A stretch of 64,000 nucleotides of DNA from Vulcanimicrobiota bacterium (lineage in GTDB: Bacteria > Vulcanimicrobiota > Vulcanimicrobiia > Vulcanimicrobiales > Vulcanimicrobiaceae). Location of the stretch: contig DAIDHQ010000008.1 of NCBI GenBank assembly GCA_027459645.1, positions 62,001 to 126,000 on the forward strand, written 5' to 3'. The notes under the pieces were generated by a model, which saw nothing but the letters and a program-made list of their open reading frames with translations, had not been told where the DNA came from and made no database searches. Both the position numbers and the translations under genes were made by a program. Position 1 is the stretch's first letter, and every line of letters begins with the position of its first letter. Below are positions 36,901 through 44,346 of the stretch, in pieces.

Positions 36901-37061
36901 GGGTCCGTCATAATGGTCGCTGGGTTTGAATTGACGAGGACGACGCGGTGGCCTTCCTCGCGTAATGCCCGGCACGCTTGCACTCCGGCATAATCGAACT
37001 CGGCGGCCTGGCCGATGATGATCGGTCCGGAGCCGATGACCATAATATTGCGGCGGGGCAT
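33951..37061 (-). CDS. carB: Carbamoyl phosphate synthase large subunit
   Basis: A 1036-residue enzyme with two homologous ATP-grasp halves, making carbamoyl phosphate for pyrimidines and arginine. The first half begins 'MVIGSGPIIIGQAAEFDYAG', the second repeats it as 'VVVGSGPIRIGQGIEFDYS'. Each contains its own ATP-binding segments ('RPAYTLGGTGGGVVYD' and 'RPSFVLGGRAMEIIYN'). The last about 130 residues are the MGS-like allosteric domain. The small subunit gene carA is on the same strand but about 4.8 kb upstream, separated by seven other genes. A GGAG-type ribosome site is distant, and a 9-bp hairpin with one mismatch (37094-37114) lies between rsbW and this gene. Confidence 0.98.
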   Translation of the reverse strand: MPRRNIMVIGSGPIIIGQAAEFDYAGVQACRALREEGHRVVLVNSNPATIMTDPEIADAVYLEPLTVPSVEQIIARERPDALLPTLGGQTGLNLAVELDEAGILQRYGVELLGTPVDTIKLAEDRERFKEKMIEIGEPVAESEIVTTVEQGVDFARRSGYPLVVRPAYTLGGTGGGVVYDEAELRERLDAGLNASLIHQVLLETSLLGWKEIEYEVLRDGADNCIIVCNMENIDPVGVHTGDSIVVAPSQTLTDREYQMLRTSSLNVIRALDVQGGCNIQFALHPTSNEYAIIEVNPRVSRSSALASKATGYPIAKISTRIALGQTLDEIPNPVTGVTKAAYEPTLDYVVVKIPRWPFDKFPLADTSLGTQMKSTGEAMGIGRTFRSALMKAVRGLDLKREKLLGAPYSEWSTAELEAIVVKPTHERLFAVAELLRRAHGEGRDAAIERIHAISAIDRFWLYEIEAIVAAEEAGEPLEPGAPSFRMVDTAAAEFPAKSPYYYLSHGELDEIRPTPHDAVVVVGSGPIRIGQGIEFDYSCVHAAWALRAAGKSPVVINNNPETVSTDFDISDALVFEPPGPDEVEATYRGTNASGVMLAFGGQTAINLASELSRRNVRIIGSDRASLDMAEDRAQFDAALQRLGVARPEGKAATSFREARVFARELGFPVLVRPSFVLGGRAMEIIYNEGQLASYAESAPPILPGAPLLVDKYLRGLEVEVDAVFDGDDILIPGIFEHIERAGIHSGDSISVYPTQTIDQAMTDRIVEVTKSIASELRIRGLINIQFVVHEGDLYIIEANPRASRTVPIIQKATGVNMVAAATRIALGEKLRDMEYGTGLHPRTPYVVVKVPVFSFSKMRGVETILGPEMKSTGEVLGIDETFEGALRKGFVGAGVRLPGSGGRILVSIADEEKSESLPILRRYADLGHTLVATAGTRAILEDAGIACEAINKISDGSPHVLDVIHARKVDLVINDAKGPRELSDGYRIRRAAVESGIACLTSLDTAKALVTALENVPGPPRSLHEYRDLARVQSVG

Positions 37062-37116
37062 GTCGGAGTCGCTCCATTAGCGTGAATTGCGCCGGAGTCC
37101 TCGCGGGAGGCTCCTC

Positions 37117-37497
37117 TCAGGTGGCGAGCGAGAAAACCGCGCTCACGCAGGTACCGCATCCTTCCAGCGAGTGCACGCGGACCTTCTCCGCAAACTCCTG
37201 CACCAGAAAGAGGCCCCGCCCCCCTTCCGCCATCGGCGACTCCGGCAACGACGGGGTGAGCGCAAAGCCGGTTCCACGGTCGAAAACGTGCAACAGCGCC
37301 TTATCGTCGACGCAGCGTAACTGCAGATCGACGGGCCCTTGCGCGTGGCGCACCGCGTTGCCCACCAGTTCCGTGAAAATCAGCTTCGCACGGAATTGAT
37401 CGAACGGCCGTCCGCCGTGTTCGACGAGCAGCGCATCGAGAAAGGAGCCGCGAGCGCGCAACGCATCTTCCGGCCGTTCGGCGTGGAAACTCCACAT
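37117..37497 (-). CDS. RsbW-like anti-sigma factor serine kinase (HATPase)
   Basis: A 126-residue GHKL ATPase-fold protein. The N box 'FTELVGNAVRHAQG', the G1 box 'VFDRGTGFAL' and the G2 box 'EGGRGLFLVQEFAE' are those of RsbW/SpoIIAB. Such proteins bind a SigB/F-type sigma factor and phosphorylate its antagonist. The matching phosphatase and antagonist are at 11.2-12.9 kb and a fitting sigma factor is at 49.7-50.4 kb. Here it lies between a small acidic gene and carB, 55 bases upstream of the latter. Because these kinases have many paralogues, pairing with those partners is an inference. Confidence 0.83.
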   Translation of the reverse strand: MWSFHAERPEDALRARGSFLDALLVEHGGRPFDQFRAKLIFTELVGNAVRHAQGPVDLQLRCVDDKALLHVFDRGTGFALTPSLPESPMAEGGRGLFLVQEFAEKVRVHSLEGCGTCVSAVFSLAT

Positions 37498-37501
37498 CGC
37501 G

Positions 37502-37702
37502 CTAATGTCCTGAAGCGTGTCCAGATCGCTTTAATTCTTCCGCGAACTCAGGATTACGCTCGTCCGCTTCTTGCGAATCGATGTCCGGATCGGGATGCAG
37601 GTGATGCTGCGCCTGCTCTCTTGCCGGCGGATGTGCCGCGGTATCGTTCGTCAGGTCGTTTTCGAAGATCTCACCGTCGCGGTCGCGTTCGTGCGGATTC
37701 AT
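37502..37702 (-). CDS. Small acidic/His-rich protein of unknown function
   Basis: A 66-residue, very hydrophilic reading frame ('MNPHERDRDGEIFENDLTND', then a His-rich 'REQAQHHLHPDPDIDSQEAD'), probably disordered. It has no recognised domain. Support for it as a gene is its position: it fits neatly between pdxH (37 bases upstream) and the rsbW-like gene (4 bases downstream) on the same strand, and no other frame there looks coding. It could be a stress-related small protein given its neighbour, but nothing in the sequence shows this. Confidence 0.5.
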   Translation of the reverse strand: MNPHERDRDGEIFENDLTNDTAAHPPAREQAQHHLHPDPDIDSQEADERNPEFAEELKRSGHASGH

Positions 37703-37739
37703 GTTAACGAGCGTTCCCGAAGGTTCGCCGTCTTACGCG

Positions 37740-38378
37740 CTATGGTTGAAGGCGACGCCGCGTCCATCCGCGCTCGTTGCGCCGATATTCGATGCGATCG
37801 TGCATCCGGTTTGGGCGCCCTTGCCAGAATTCCACGCGCTGCGGCGCAATGACGTATCCGCCCCACGAGTGAGGCCGGGGCACCTCTTCATCTTCGAAGC
37901 GAGCGCCGAAATGCTCGAGGCGCTCGTCGAGAACCGCTCGCTCGTCGATCGGTTCGCCCTGTTCTGAAGCCCAGGCCGAGAGTTGATGTCCGCGAGGGCG
38001 CGACGCAAAGTACGCGTCCGATTCATCCTCGGGGAGTTGCGTGACCGTCCCTTCAACGCGCACTTGGCGATGCATCGCACGCCAATGAAAGACCACCGCC
38101 GCCCGCGGATTTTCCGAAAGCTCGCGTCCCTTTCGGCTAAGATACGACGTAAAGAACACCAGCCCGCGTGCGTCGAGGCCCCGCAATAACACCATGCGCG
38201 CCGACGGCGCGCCTTCTGCGCCGGCGGTCGCCAAGCACATGGCGTTCGGCTCGTCGATCTCGCGATGTTCGTAAGCCGCTTCCAGCCACGTCCGCAACGC
38301 CTCGACCGGATCCTCGGTGAGGCTTGATTCGAGCAGTTCACCTGCATCGTAGGTCGTGCGGCTGCTCTCGATGTTCAC
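37740..38378 (-). CDS. pdxH: Pyridoxamine 5'-phosphate oxidase
   Basis: A 212-residue FMN enzyme that makes pyridoxal 5'-phosphate. It has 'PNAMCLATAGAEGAPSARMV' followed by 'LLRGLDARGLVFFTSYLSRK' and 'NPRAAVVFHW', and the closing 'VEFWQGRPNRMHDRIEYRR' with the PNPOx C-terminal dimerisation signature 'RLQP' at the very end. Length is normal. It overlaps the VWA gene by four bases (ATGA), placing it at the tail of the carA-BatD-MoxR-DUF58-VWA run. Confidence 0.96.
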   Translation of the reverse strand: MNIESSRTTYDAGELLESSLTEDPVEALRTWLEAAYEHREIDEPNAMCLATAGAEGAPSARMVLLRGLDARGLVFFTSYLSRKGRELSENPRAAVVFHWRAMHRQVRVEGTVTQLPEDESDAYFASRPRGHQLSAWASEQGEPIDERAVLDERLEHFGARFEDEEVPRPHSWGGYVIAPQRVEFWQGRPNRMHDRIEYRRNERGWTRRRLQP

Positions 38379-39289
38379 GGAATCCTCCCGGTCATAAGAC
38401 CGACCAACATGGTTGCGGCAAAGCCGGCGGCAGCGGCGATCGCGAAGGCAAAACTCGCGGCGACGTCGCGCATGCGAATCGAGGTCGCGCGGCCTAGCCG
38501 CGCCAGCGCATCGCGCAACTGCACGGCGTTTTCCGCGCGCGAGTACGCGCCCCCGCTAACCGCCGCATACTGCTGCAACGCGCCTTCGTCGATCGTGGAC
38601 TGCGCGCCCCCGATGATATCGCCATTGGGCGTTCCGATGCCGATCGTGTAGACGGGCACGTGATGCGCGCCGAGGTCCTCTGCGACCGCAAGCGGATCGA
38701 CTCCGGTATTGTTCACGCCGTCCGTGATAAGCACGATCGCACGATGACCGCCCGGCGGCAGCTCGGTTTCGGCGAGCTGCAGCGCGTCCCCGATCGCGGT
38801 CGCGCCGTTCGGCGGCGGAATGCTCTCGAGCGCGGCCTTCACCTGGGCGTGATTCGCGGTAAGCGGCGATACGATCACCGCGTTGCCGGCAAACGCAATT
38901 ACGCCGATGCGAGTGCCGCTTGCCGACTCATCGATAAACGCCGCGGCGGCGGCTCTTGCGGCCGCGGCACGCGTCGGCGACACATCGGTCGACGCCATAG
39001 ATCCCGACGTATCGATGCAAATAAAGACGACGCCGTCTCCCGAGGGCAGCGGTAAGCGCACGTGCGGGCCGCCCACGGCAATCGCCGCCAGAACGAGCGC
39101 AGCGATGAACGTGCCACGCAGCAGGCGCGAAATCCACGCTCGTTCGCCGATGGCCGAAGCGAGAAACTGCACGTTCGAATAGAGCAGGTCGCGCTCGGTG
39201 ACGCGACGTTCCGCAGCGACGTACGCCCATGCAAGGACGCCCGCGATCGCGAGCCCGACGAGCAGCAACCACGGATGATCGAACCTCAT
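38375..39289 (-). CDS. VWA-domain membrane protein (BatA-like)
   Basis: A 304-residue protein with two N-terminal membrane helices (about 7-26 and 55-75), a von Willebrand A domain and a C-terminal helix. The metal-ion site is intact: 'ICIDTSGSMASTDVSPTR' (DxSxS), the Thr in 'PPPNGATAIGDALQ' and 'IVLITDGVNNTG'. Such proteins occur with MoxR ATPases and DUF58 proteins as a chaperone-like or metal/enzyme activation set. The ATG at 39289 is four bases inside the DUF58 gene's end; the same frame further upstream has no coding character. Confidence 0.9.
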   Translation of the reverse strand: MRFDHPWLLLVGLAIAGVLAWAYVAAERRVTERDLLYSNVQFLASAIGERAWISRLLRGTFIAALVLAAIAVGGPHVRLPLPSGDGVVFICIDTSGSMASTDVSPTRAAAARAAAAAFIDESASGTRIGVIAFAGNAVIVSPLTANHAQVKAALESIPPPNGATAIGDALQLAETELPPGGHRAIVLITDGVNNTGVDPLAVAEDLGAHHVPVYTIGIGTPNGDIIGGAQSTIDEGALQQYAAVSGGAYSRAENAVQLRDALARLGRATSIRMRDVAASFAFAIAAAAGFAATMLVGLMTGRIP

Positions 39290-40041
39290 CGGTGCTCCGC
39301 ATGCTCCAGGCCGAATGCGCGTAACAGACTCCGTGCACCGTCTCGCTCTTGCAACGGTCCGCACCGCCAACCCAGCGCCTCGAGCGACGCCGTGACGTCG
39401 CGCTCGCGCGTGCGCACCGCGCGCGCGAATGCGTCGCGTTCGCCCCGTCCGATATACGCGCGCAGGCTCCCGCCTTCGGCACCCCGCATTCGCACGAAGC
39501 CGGCTAGCGGGAGCCCGTCGTACCACGGATCGCGCGCGACGAGCGCCGTGCAGTCGCAACGCGACGCGAGGCGCGCCAACAGATCGAAGTGGCGCTCCTC
39601 GAGTTCGTACCAATCGCTAATTACGAGCAACGCCGCTCCGCGTGGCAGCACGGCCGTCGCGGCGAGTAAGACCGCGTCGAGCGAAAACGCGCCGTCGAAG
39701 GGAATCGTCAACCGGCGGTCACCGCCGCGCGCGGCTGCGAACCATTCCGTTTCCGCCGCACGTGCCGCGTCGAGTAACGTCTCCATGCGCCCGACGCGCA
39801 TCGAGGGTGAGTCATCGACGACCGCCGCGAGCGTGAGCGCCACGTCTTCCAGCACCACGCGCGTCTGCATCGCCCCGGCACGCGCCGTTGCGGCCCAATC
39901 GATGCGGCGAACGTCGTCACCGGGCACGTATTCGCGCAGTTCGACGAACTCGTATCCGTCGCCGCGATACGTCGTGGGCGATCCCGCACCGAACCGCCGG
40001 GGGCGCCGCTTTCCGCGAAGGAGCGCGTCGCGCAGCGTCAT
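39286..40041 (-). CDS. DUF58-domain protein
   Basis: A 251-residue cytoplasmic protein with the DUF58 signature 'FVELREYVPGDDVRRIDWAA' followed by a divergent VWA-like fold ('LAAVVDDSPSMRVG'). DUF58 proteins are almost always encoded next to MoxR ATPases, and this gene sits between MoxR and the VWA protein with ATGA overlaps on both sides. Their biochemical role is not settled; a part in assembling or activating other proteins is proposed for the family. Confidence 0.9.
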   Translation of the reverse strand: MTLRDALLRGKRRPRRFGAGSPTTYRGDGYEFVELREYVPGDDVRRIDWAATARAGAMQTRVVLEDVALTLAAVVDDSPSMRVGRMETLLDAARAAETEWFAAARGGDRRLTIPFDGAFSLDAVLLAATAVLPRGAALLVISDWYELEERHFDLLARLASRCDCTALVARDPWYDGLPLAGFVRMRGAEGGSLRAYIGRGERDAFARAVRTRERDVTASLEALGWRCGPLQERDGARSLLRAFGLEHAEHR

Positions 40042-40964
40042 GGCGTCGGGACGGCGGCGATCAACCGGTCGAGAATCGCGGCCGGGCCGACGTTCTCGGT
40101 CGTCACACGAAAGTTAAAACCGATGCGATGGCGCAGTGCGAGCGGAGCGACCGCGCGCACGTCGTCGGGAAGCGCGAAATCGCGTTCGGCCAAGAGCGCC
40201 TTGGCCCGCGCGAGGTTGGCGATCGCGAGCGTTGCGCGAGGGCTTGCGCCATAGTCGATATAGTGGCTCTCGCGTTCGCGCGTCACGGCGACCAATTCGA
40301 CGATGTAGTGTTTCAATTTCTCGTCGATGTGGATCGCGTGCGCTTCCTCACGCCACCGGCGTACGTCGTCGAGCGTCGCCACGGCGTGAACCGGCAGCGT
40401 TTCGTTCATGGCGAAACGTTCGAGAATTTCAAATTCTTCGGCGCGACTGGGATACGACACGTCGACTTTGGCAAGAAAGCGGTCCAGCTGCGCGGCCGGA
40501 AGCGCATACGTCCCCTCGGCATCCAACGGATTCATCGTCGCCATGACGACGAAGGGATCGGGCAGCGGATGCGTCTGGGGGCCGATCGTGACTTGGCGCT
40601 CTTGCATGGCCTCCAGAAGCGCCGACTGAACCTTCGCGGGCGCGCGGTTGATCTCGTCCGCGAGGACGACGTTGGCGAAAATCGGTCCGAGCACCGTCGT
40701 GAAGCGGCTCTCGTGCTGATCGAAGATCCGCGTGCCGACGATATCGCTCGGCAACAGGTCGGGCGTGAATTGAATGCGCTTGAAATCGCCGTCCAGCGCC
40801 GCCGCGAGGGCACGGCATGCAAGCGTCTTGGCGAGGCCCGGCGGCCCTTCCAACAGCACGTGACCGTTGGCGAGGAGCGCCAAGACGAGCGCCTCGACCG
40901 CCGCATCCTGACCGACGATCGTGCGGTGCAATGCATCGGCGAGGGCCCGCGGATGAACGCTCAC
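40038..40964 (-). CDS. MoxR-family AAA+ ATPase
   Basis: A 308-residue AAA+ ATPase with Walker A 'LEGPPGLAKTLACRAL', Walker B 'NVVLADEINRAPAKVQ', sensor 1 'VVMATMNPLDAEGTYALPAA' and the MoxR phrase 'QFTPDLLPSDIVGT'. It most likely works with the DUF58 and VWA proteins encoded downstream and the BatD-like protein encoded upstream, all in one coupled run. No signal peptide is present, so it is cytoplasmic. Confidence 0.93.
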   Translation of the reverse strand: MSVHPRALADALHRTIVGQDAAVEALVLALLANGHVLLEGPPGLAKTLACRALAAALDGDFKRIQFTPDLLPSDIVGTRIFDQHESRFTTVLGPIFANVVLADEINRAPAKVQSALLEAMQERQVTIGPQTHPLPDPFVVMATMNPLDAEGTYALPAAQLDRFLAKVDVSYPSRAEEFEILERFAMNETLPVHAVATLDDVRRWREEAHAIHIDEKLKHYIVELVAVTRERESHYIDYGASPRATLAIANLARAKALLAERDFALPDDVRAVAPLALRHRIGFNFRVTTENVGPAAILDRLIAAVPTP

Positions 40965-41836
40965 GTCATCTCCTCCAACCGCCGTATGACGTCGGCGGCC
41001 GCGGTTCGGAAATCGTCGTCGTGCGTGAATGCCGCGCGTTCGAGCGCGCGCAGCAGCGATCGCATGCGGACGTCGTGTGGCGGAATGCGGCGCAGCACAT
41101 CGTCGAGCGTTTCGGCATCGTTCGCGCCGACCATCTCGCGCACCACGGTGCGCACGTGCAGCACGTTCGTTCGGGTGGGCGACGCTTGCAAGAGTTCTCG
41201 CGCGCGGCTCAAGCGCTCTTCGATCGTGGGCGGCGCTTCGACCGGTTGCGCGGGAACGGGTTCCGGCGGCGCGACCGGTGCTGGCGCCACCGCGCGGCGA
41301 CGCCGAACGAAGATTATGGCCACCACAAAAACGACGAGCGCGATGGCAAAGAGCCAGCGTAGCGCCGCGACGAGCAGTGCGAAGAGATCGATCGGCGCGG
41401 AGCCCGGCCCGGCGAGGCCCGCCGCTTGGACGTTTAGCGTTAGCGCGTTGGAAGAATAGCGTTTGGCTTTTCCGTCGCGCGCATCGATCGCATCGAGCGT
41501 CACGGGATCGATCGTGATCGTGCCGCTGTGATGCGCGACGACGCGAATGCGTTCGGTGTAGGTGCTGCCGCCGGGCCCCGCCACGATCGAATTCTCGTCA
41601 CCCAGCAGTTCGACTTCCGCCAAGACCGGCAGGTCGAGATTTTCCAGGTGCGTGACCTGCTGCTTCACGTGCGCTTCGATCACGAGATCGAACGGCACCT
41701 CGACCTGCGGCGTCAACGTCGAGGCTGAAAGCGTCAGGCGCGTAACCGTCAGGCGCTGCAGACCTTGCGCCGCCGCCGGCAGCAACGCGCAAGCCGCGAG
41801 CGTGACGGCGAGAGCTAACGAACGGTAGCGAGCCAC
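40961..41836 (-). CDS. BatD-like exported membrane protein
   Basis: A 291-residue protein with a signal peptide at the start ('LALAVTLAACALLPAAAQG'), a beta-rich periplasmic domain of about 130 residues resembling the BatD/oxygen-tolerance domain, one membrane helix (about 165-185, ending in 'RRRR') and a helical cytoplasmic tail. BatD-type proteins accompany MoxR, DUF58 and VWA (BatA) proteins, as here. The start is GTG at 41836, inside the end of carA with a 22-base overlap; it was chosen because it yields a complete signal peptide. Confidence 0.72.
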   Translation of the reverse strand: MARYRSLALAVTLAACALLPAAAQGLQRLTVTRLTLSASTLTPQVEVPFDLVIEAHVKQQVTHLENLDLPVLAEVELLGDENSIVAGPGGSTYTERIRVVAHHSGTITIDPVTLDAIDARDGKAKRYSSNALTLNVQAAGLAGPGSAPIDLFALLVAALRWLFAIALVVFVVAIIFVRRRRAVAPAPVAPPEPVPAQPVEAPPTIEERLSRARELLQASPTRTNVLHVRTVVREMVGANDAETLDDVLRRIPPHDVRMRSLLRALERAAFTHDDDFRTAAADVIRRLEEMT

Positions 41837-42891
41837 TCGGCGAAGAGCCGGCGGGCGTCGAACGGCCCCGGCGAGGCCTCCGGGTGGAACTGCACGGCCG
41901 CGATCGGCAGCTTGCGATGCCGGAAGCCCTCGTTGGTGCCGTCGTTCAGGTTCGTCATCGTTTCTTCTAGATCGCTCGGCAGCGAATGCGTGTCGACCGC
42001 ATACCCATGGTTGTGCGCGGTGATCAGCACGTGATCGTTCACGCGATCTTTCACCGGCTGGTTTCCGCCGCGATGACCGTAGGGAAGTTTGTAGGTCTTC
42101 GCGCCGCACGCAAGTGCGAGCAGTTGATGCCCGAGGCAGACGCCGAAGAGCGGCTTGCGCCCCATCAATTTGCGCAGCGTATCGATCGTTTCTGGAAGAT
42201 CGGTCGGGTCGCCGGGGCCGGGCGAAATAAAGATTGCGTCGGGATCGCCTTCCAGCAATTCCGCTTCGGTCGCATTATACGGCACGACGGTAACTTCGCT
42301 GCCGAGCGCCGTCAATTCGCGCAGGATCGCCTTCTTCACGCCGCAATCGATCAAGGTCACGCGCGGGCCGCCGGTCGTGCCTTCGACGTGACGTTCTCGC
42401 GTCGCGACGCTCGGCACGAGCGCTTTCGTCGTTGCGGTGCGTACGAACGCCGTCAGCTCGCGCTCGGCGCGTTCGAGCTCTTCTTCGCCGACCGCAAGCG
42501 CGGCCCAAATCGTGCCGTGTTCCCGTAGCGCGATCGTGATGGCGCGCGTGTCCGCGCCGATCAACGCCGGAATCGACTGTTCGTCGAGCCACGACGGCAG
42601 ATCGGTCTTGGCCAGATAGTGCGAGGGCCGGTGCGCGATCTGCTTGATCACCGTCCCGGCGACGCACGCCCGCGGATACTGCGCGGCCGTGCCGGAGATA
42701 CCGTAATTGCCGATGAGCGGATAGGTGAAGGTGAGAATCTGCCCGGCGTACGACGGGTCGGTCAACGCTTCTTCGTAACCGGTCATTCCGGTGTAAAAAA
42801 CGGCTTCGCCGAAGGCGACGCCGCGATAGTCGAGACCGTGGCCGTCGAACCGCGATCCGTCGGCGAGCAAGAGGGCTGCTGGCGTGGACAT
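41815..42891 (-). CDS. carA: Carbamoyl phosphate synthase small (glutaminase) subunit
   Basis: A 358-residue glutamine amidotransferase subunit. The N-terminal domain starts 'STPAALLLADGSRFDGHGLD' and has 'FYTGMTGYEEALTDPSYAGQ'. The class I GATase domain has the nucleophilic Cys in 'PLFGVCLGHQLLALACG' and the His-Glu pair in 'AAVQFHPEASPGP'. The start at ATG 42891 fits the family and has a G-rich ribosome site. It heads the run that ends with rsbW and carB, so both CPS subunits may still be on one long transcript. It is divergent from marC with a 58-base gap. Confidence 0.97.
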   Translation of the reverse strand: MSTPAALLLADGSRFDGHGLDYRGVAFGEAVFYTGMTGYEEALTDPSYAGQILTFTYPLIGNYGISGTAAQYPRACVAGTVIKQIAHRPSHYLAKTDLPSWLDEQSIPALIGADTRAITIALREHGTIWAALAVGEEELERAERELTAFVRTATTKALVPSVATRERHVEGTTGGPRVTLIDCGVKKAILRELTALGSEVTVVPYNATEAELLEGDPDAIFISPGPGDPTDLPETIDTLRKLMGRKPLFGVCLGHQLLALACGAKTYKLPYGHRGGNQPVKDRVNDHVLITAHNHGYAVDTHSLPSDLEETMTNLNDGTNEGFRHRKLPIAAVQFHPEASPGPFDARRLFAEWLATVR

Positions 42892-42949
42892 TCCGGCCCC
42901 CAGGGTTAGCCGAAGGGACCGCCCGTACCTGGAAGCAAACGCGTCGCCC

Positions 42950-43582
42950 ATGGATTGGCACTTTGCGGCCACGGCGTTTGCGACGGCGGTCACCATCATC
43001 GATCCCATCGGCATGATTCCGCTCACCGTCACGTCCACGACGCAGTGTGTGCCCGAAAAGCGCTCCCGCATCGTCGATCAGGCGGTCTTTGTCGCGGCCG
43101 TCGTCATGCTCGTGATGGGCATCGTCGGGCCGGCCGTCCTGCGTTACCTCGGCATCACGCTGCCGGCGTTCGGCATCGCGGGCGGCATCTTGCTCTTCCT
43201 CATCTCGATCGACATGCTCTTCGCGCGGCCCGTCGGCGCGCGCGCGACGAGCGACGAAGAACGCGAAGCGCAAGCGGGCGAGAATCCGGCGGTATTCCCG
43301 CTCGCGATTCCGATGATCGCCGGCCCCGGAACGCTCGCGACCGTCATGCTGCTCGTGAACGAAGCCGGCGGAAAACCGTCGCGTTATCTGGTCGTGTTCC
43401 TGGCCTATGTGGTGACGCTTGCGATCACGTGGCTCTTCATGCGCGGCGCAACGCGCTACATGCACCGGCTCGGCACGACCGGCATCCACGTCGTCACCCG
43501 CGTGCTAGGCATTATCTTGGCCGCGCTCGCGGTGCAATTCGTGCTCAACGGTCTCGCGCAAACACCGCTCTTCGCGCGTTGA
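42950..43582 (+). CDS. MarC/NAAT-family membrane protein
   Basis: A 210-residue protein with six membrane helices, fitting the MarC family in length and motifs ('TIIDPIGMIPLTVT' near the N terminus, 'FGIAGGILLFLISIDMLFAR' in the middle, 'PLAIPMIAGPGTLATVM' after it). Some members transport neutral amino acids, while E. coli MarC has no clear role. The ATG at 42950 starts just before the first helix. It is flanked by carA (divergent) and the methyltransferase gene, whose own promoter lies in the 80-base gap after this gene. Confidence 0.88.
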   Translation: MDWHFAATAFATAVTIIDPIGMIPLTVTSTTQCVPEKRSRIVDQAVFVAAVVMLVMGIVGPAVLRYLGITLPAFGIAGGILLFLISIDMLFARPVGARATSDEEREAQAGENPAVFPLAIPMIAGPGTLATVMLLVNEAGGKPSRYLVVFLAYVVTLAITWLFMRGATRYMHRLGTTGIHVVTRVLGIILAALAVQFVLNGLAQTPLFAR

Positions 43583-43628
43583 CGCCTTAGATTTTCGCCC
43601 CTCCCTGGGTTAGACGTAGAAGCAAGCG

Positions 43629-43656
43629 TTGAGGTTCGCTTGAGAACGGGTAGGAT
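43629..43656 (+). promoter_or_regulatory. Candidate promoter of the methyltransferase gene (leaderless arrangement)
   Basis: TTGAGG (43629-43634), a 16-base spacer and TAGGAT (43651-43656) form a housekeeping-like promoter. Six bases separate the -10 from the GTG start at 43663, so transcription would start at the start codon. The arrangement matches the one upstream of glmS. Confidence 0.5.
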
Positions 43657-43662
43657 GCGAAC

Positions 43663-44346
43663 GTGAGCTTGATGGCAGCCGACGTTCTCGCGTGGGACGC
43701 CGGAAATTGGTCCGTAGCGTTGGAGTTTTGGGAGCGTCACGGCGCGCTCGAGGGCGGCCCTCTCGAATGCTTGGAGATCGGCGCGAATCGCGGCGGCCTT
43801 TCCGCGTGGCTCGCGTCGATGGGGCACAACGTCATCTGTTCGGATCTTCGCGACTGTGAAAGTCGCGCGCGTCCGCTGATCGAGCGCGCGGGTATTTTAT
43901 CGCGCGTACGCTTTCAAGACATCGACGCTACGGCGATTCCTTACGACAACGAGTTCGACGTGATCGTCTTTAAATCGGTACTCGGCGGCGTGGGCCACGG
44001 CGGCGCGATCGATCGCCAGCGCGCGGCGGTAGCGTCAATGCATCGCGCGCTGCGTCCGGGCGGCCGCCTGCTCTTCGCCGAGAATCTCACCGGCAGCCCG
44101 CTCCATCGCTTCTTCCGGCGCAACTTCGTCAAGTGGGGCAACGGATGGCGGTACGTTACGATCGACGAGATGCGCGACTTCTTGCGCCCGTTTTCGCAGG
44201 TGCGCTTCGATACGTCGGGGGTGCTCGGAACCTTCGGCCGGTCCGAAGCGCAGAGGCAGCTGCTCGCCAACGTCGACCGGGCGGCGCTCAACGCGGCGTT
44301 TCCGCCGCATTGGCGTTACATCATGTACGGCGTCGCTACGAAGTAG
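43663..44346 (+). CDS. Class I SAM-dependent methyltransferase
   Basis: A 227-residue methyltransferase of unknown substrate. Motif I is 'LECLEIGANRGGLSAWLA', the acidic ribose-binding residue is in 'VICSDLRDC', motif II/post-I is 'EFDVIVFKSVLGGVG', and motif III is 'RALRPGGRLLFAENL'. The overall form is that of Methyltransf_11/25 enzymes acting on small molecules or lipids. The GTG at 43663 sits 6 bases after a TAGGAT box; an ATG at 43672 is an alternative start. It converges with pyrC, the two coding regions overlapping by 11 bases. Confidence 0.83.
   Translation: MSLMAADVLAWDAGNWSVALEFWERHGALEGGPLECLEIGANRGGLSAWLASMGHNVICSDLRDCESRARPLIERAGILSRVRFQDIDATAIPYDNEFDVIVFKSVLGGVGHGGAIDRQRAAVASMHRALRPGGRLLFAENLTGSPLHRFFRRNFVKWGNGWRYVTIDEMRDFLRPFSQVRFDTSGVLGTFGRSEAQRQLLANVDRAALNAAFPPHWRYIMYGVATK

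Noticed and set aside
42892-42949. A PyrR-binding loop in the carA leader
   Set aside because: Some inverted GC-rich sequence is present, but I could not match the conserved binding-loop bases.
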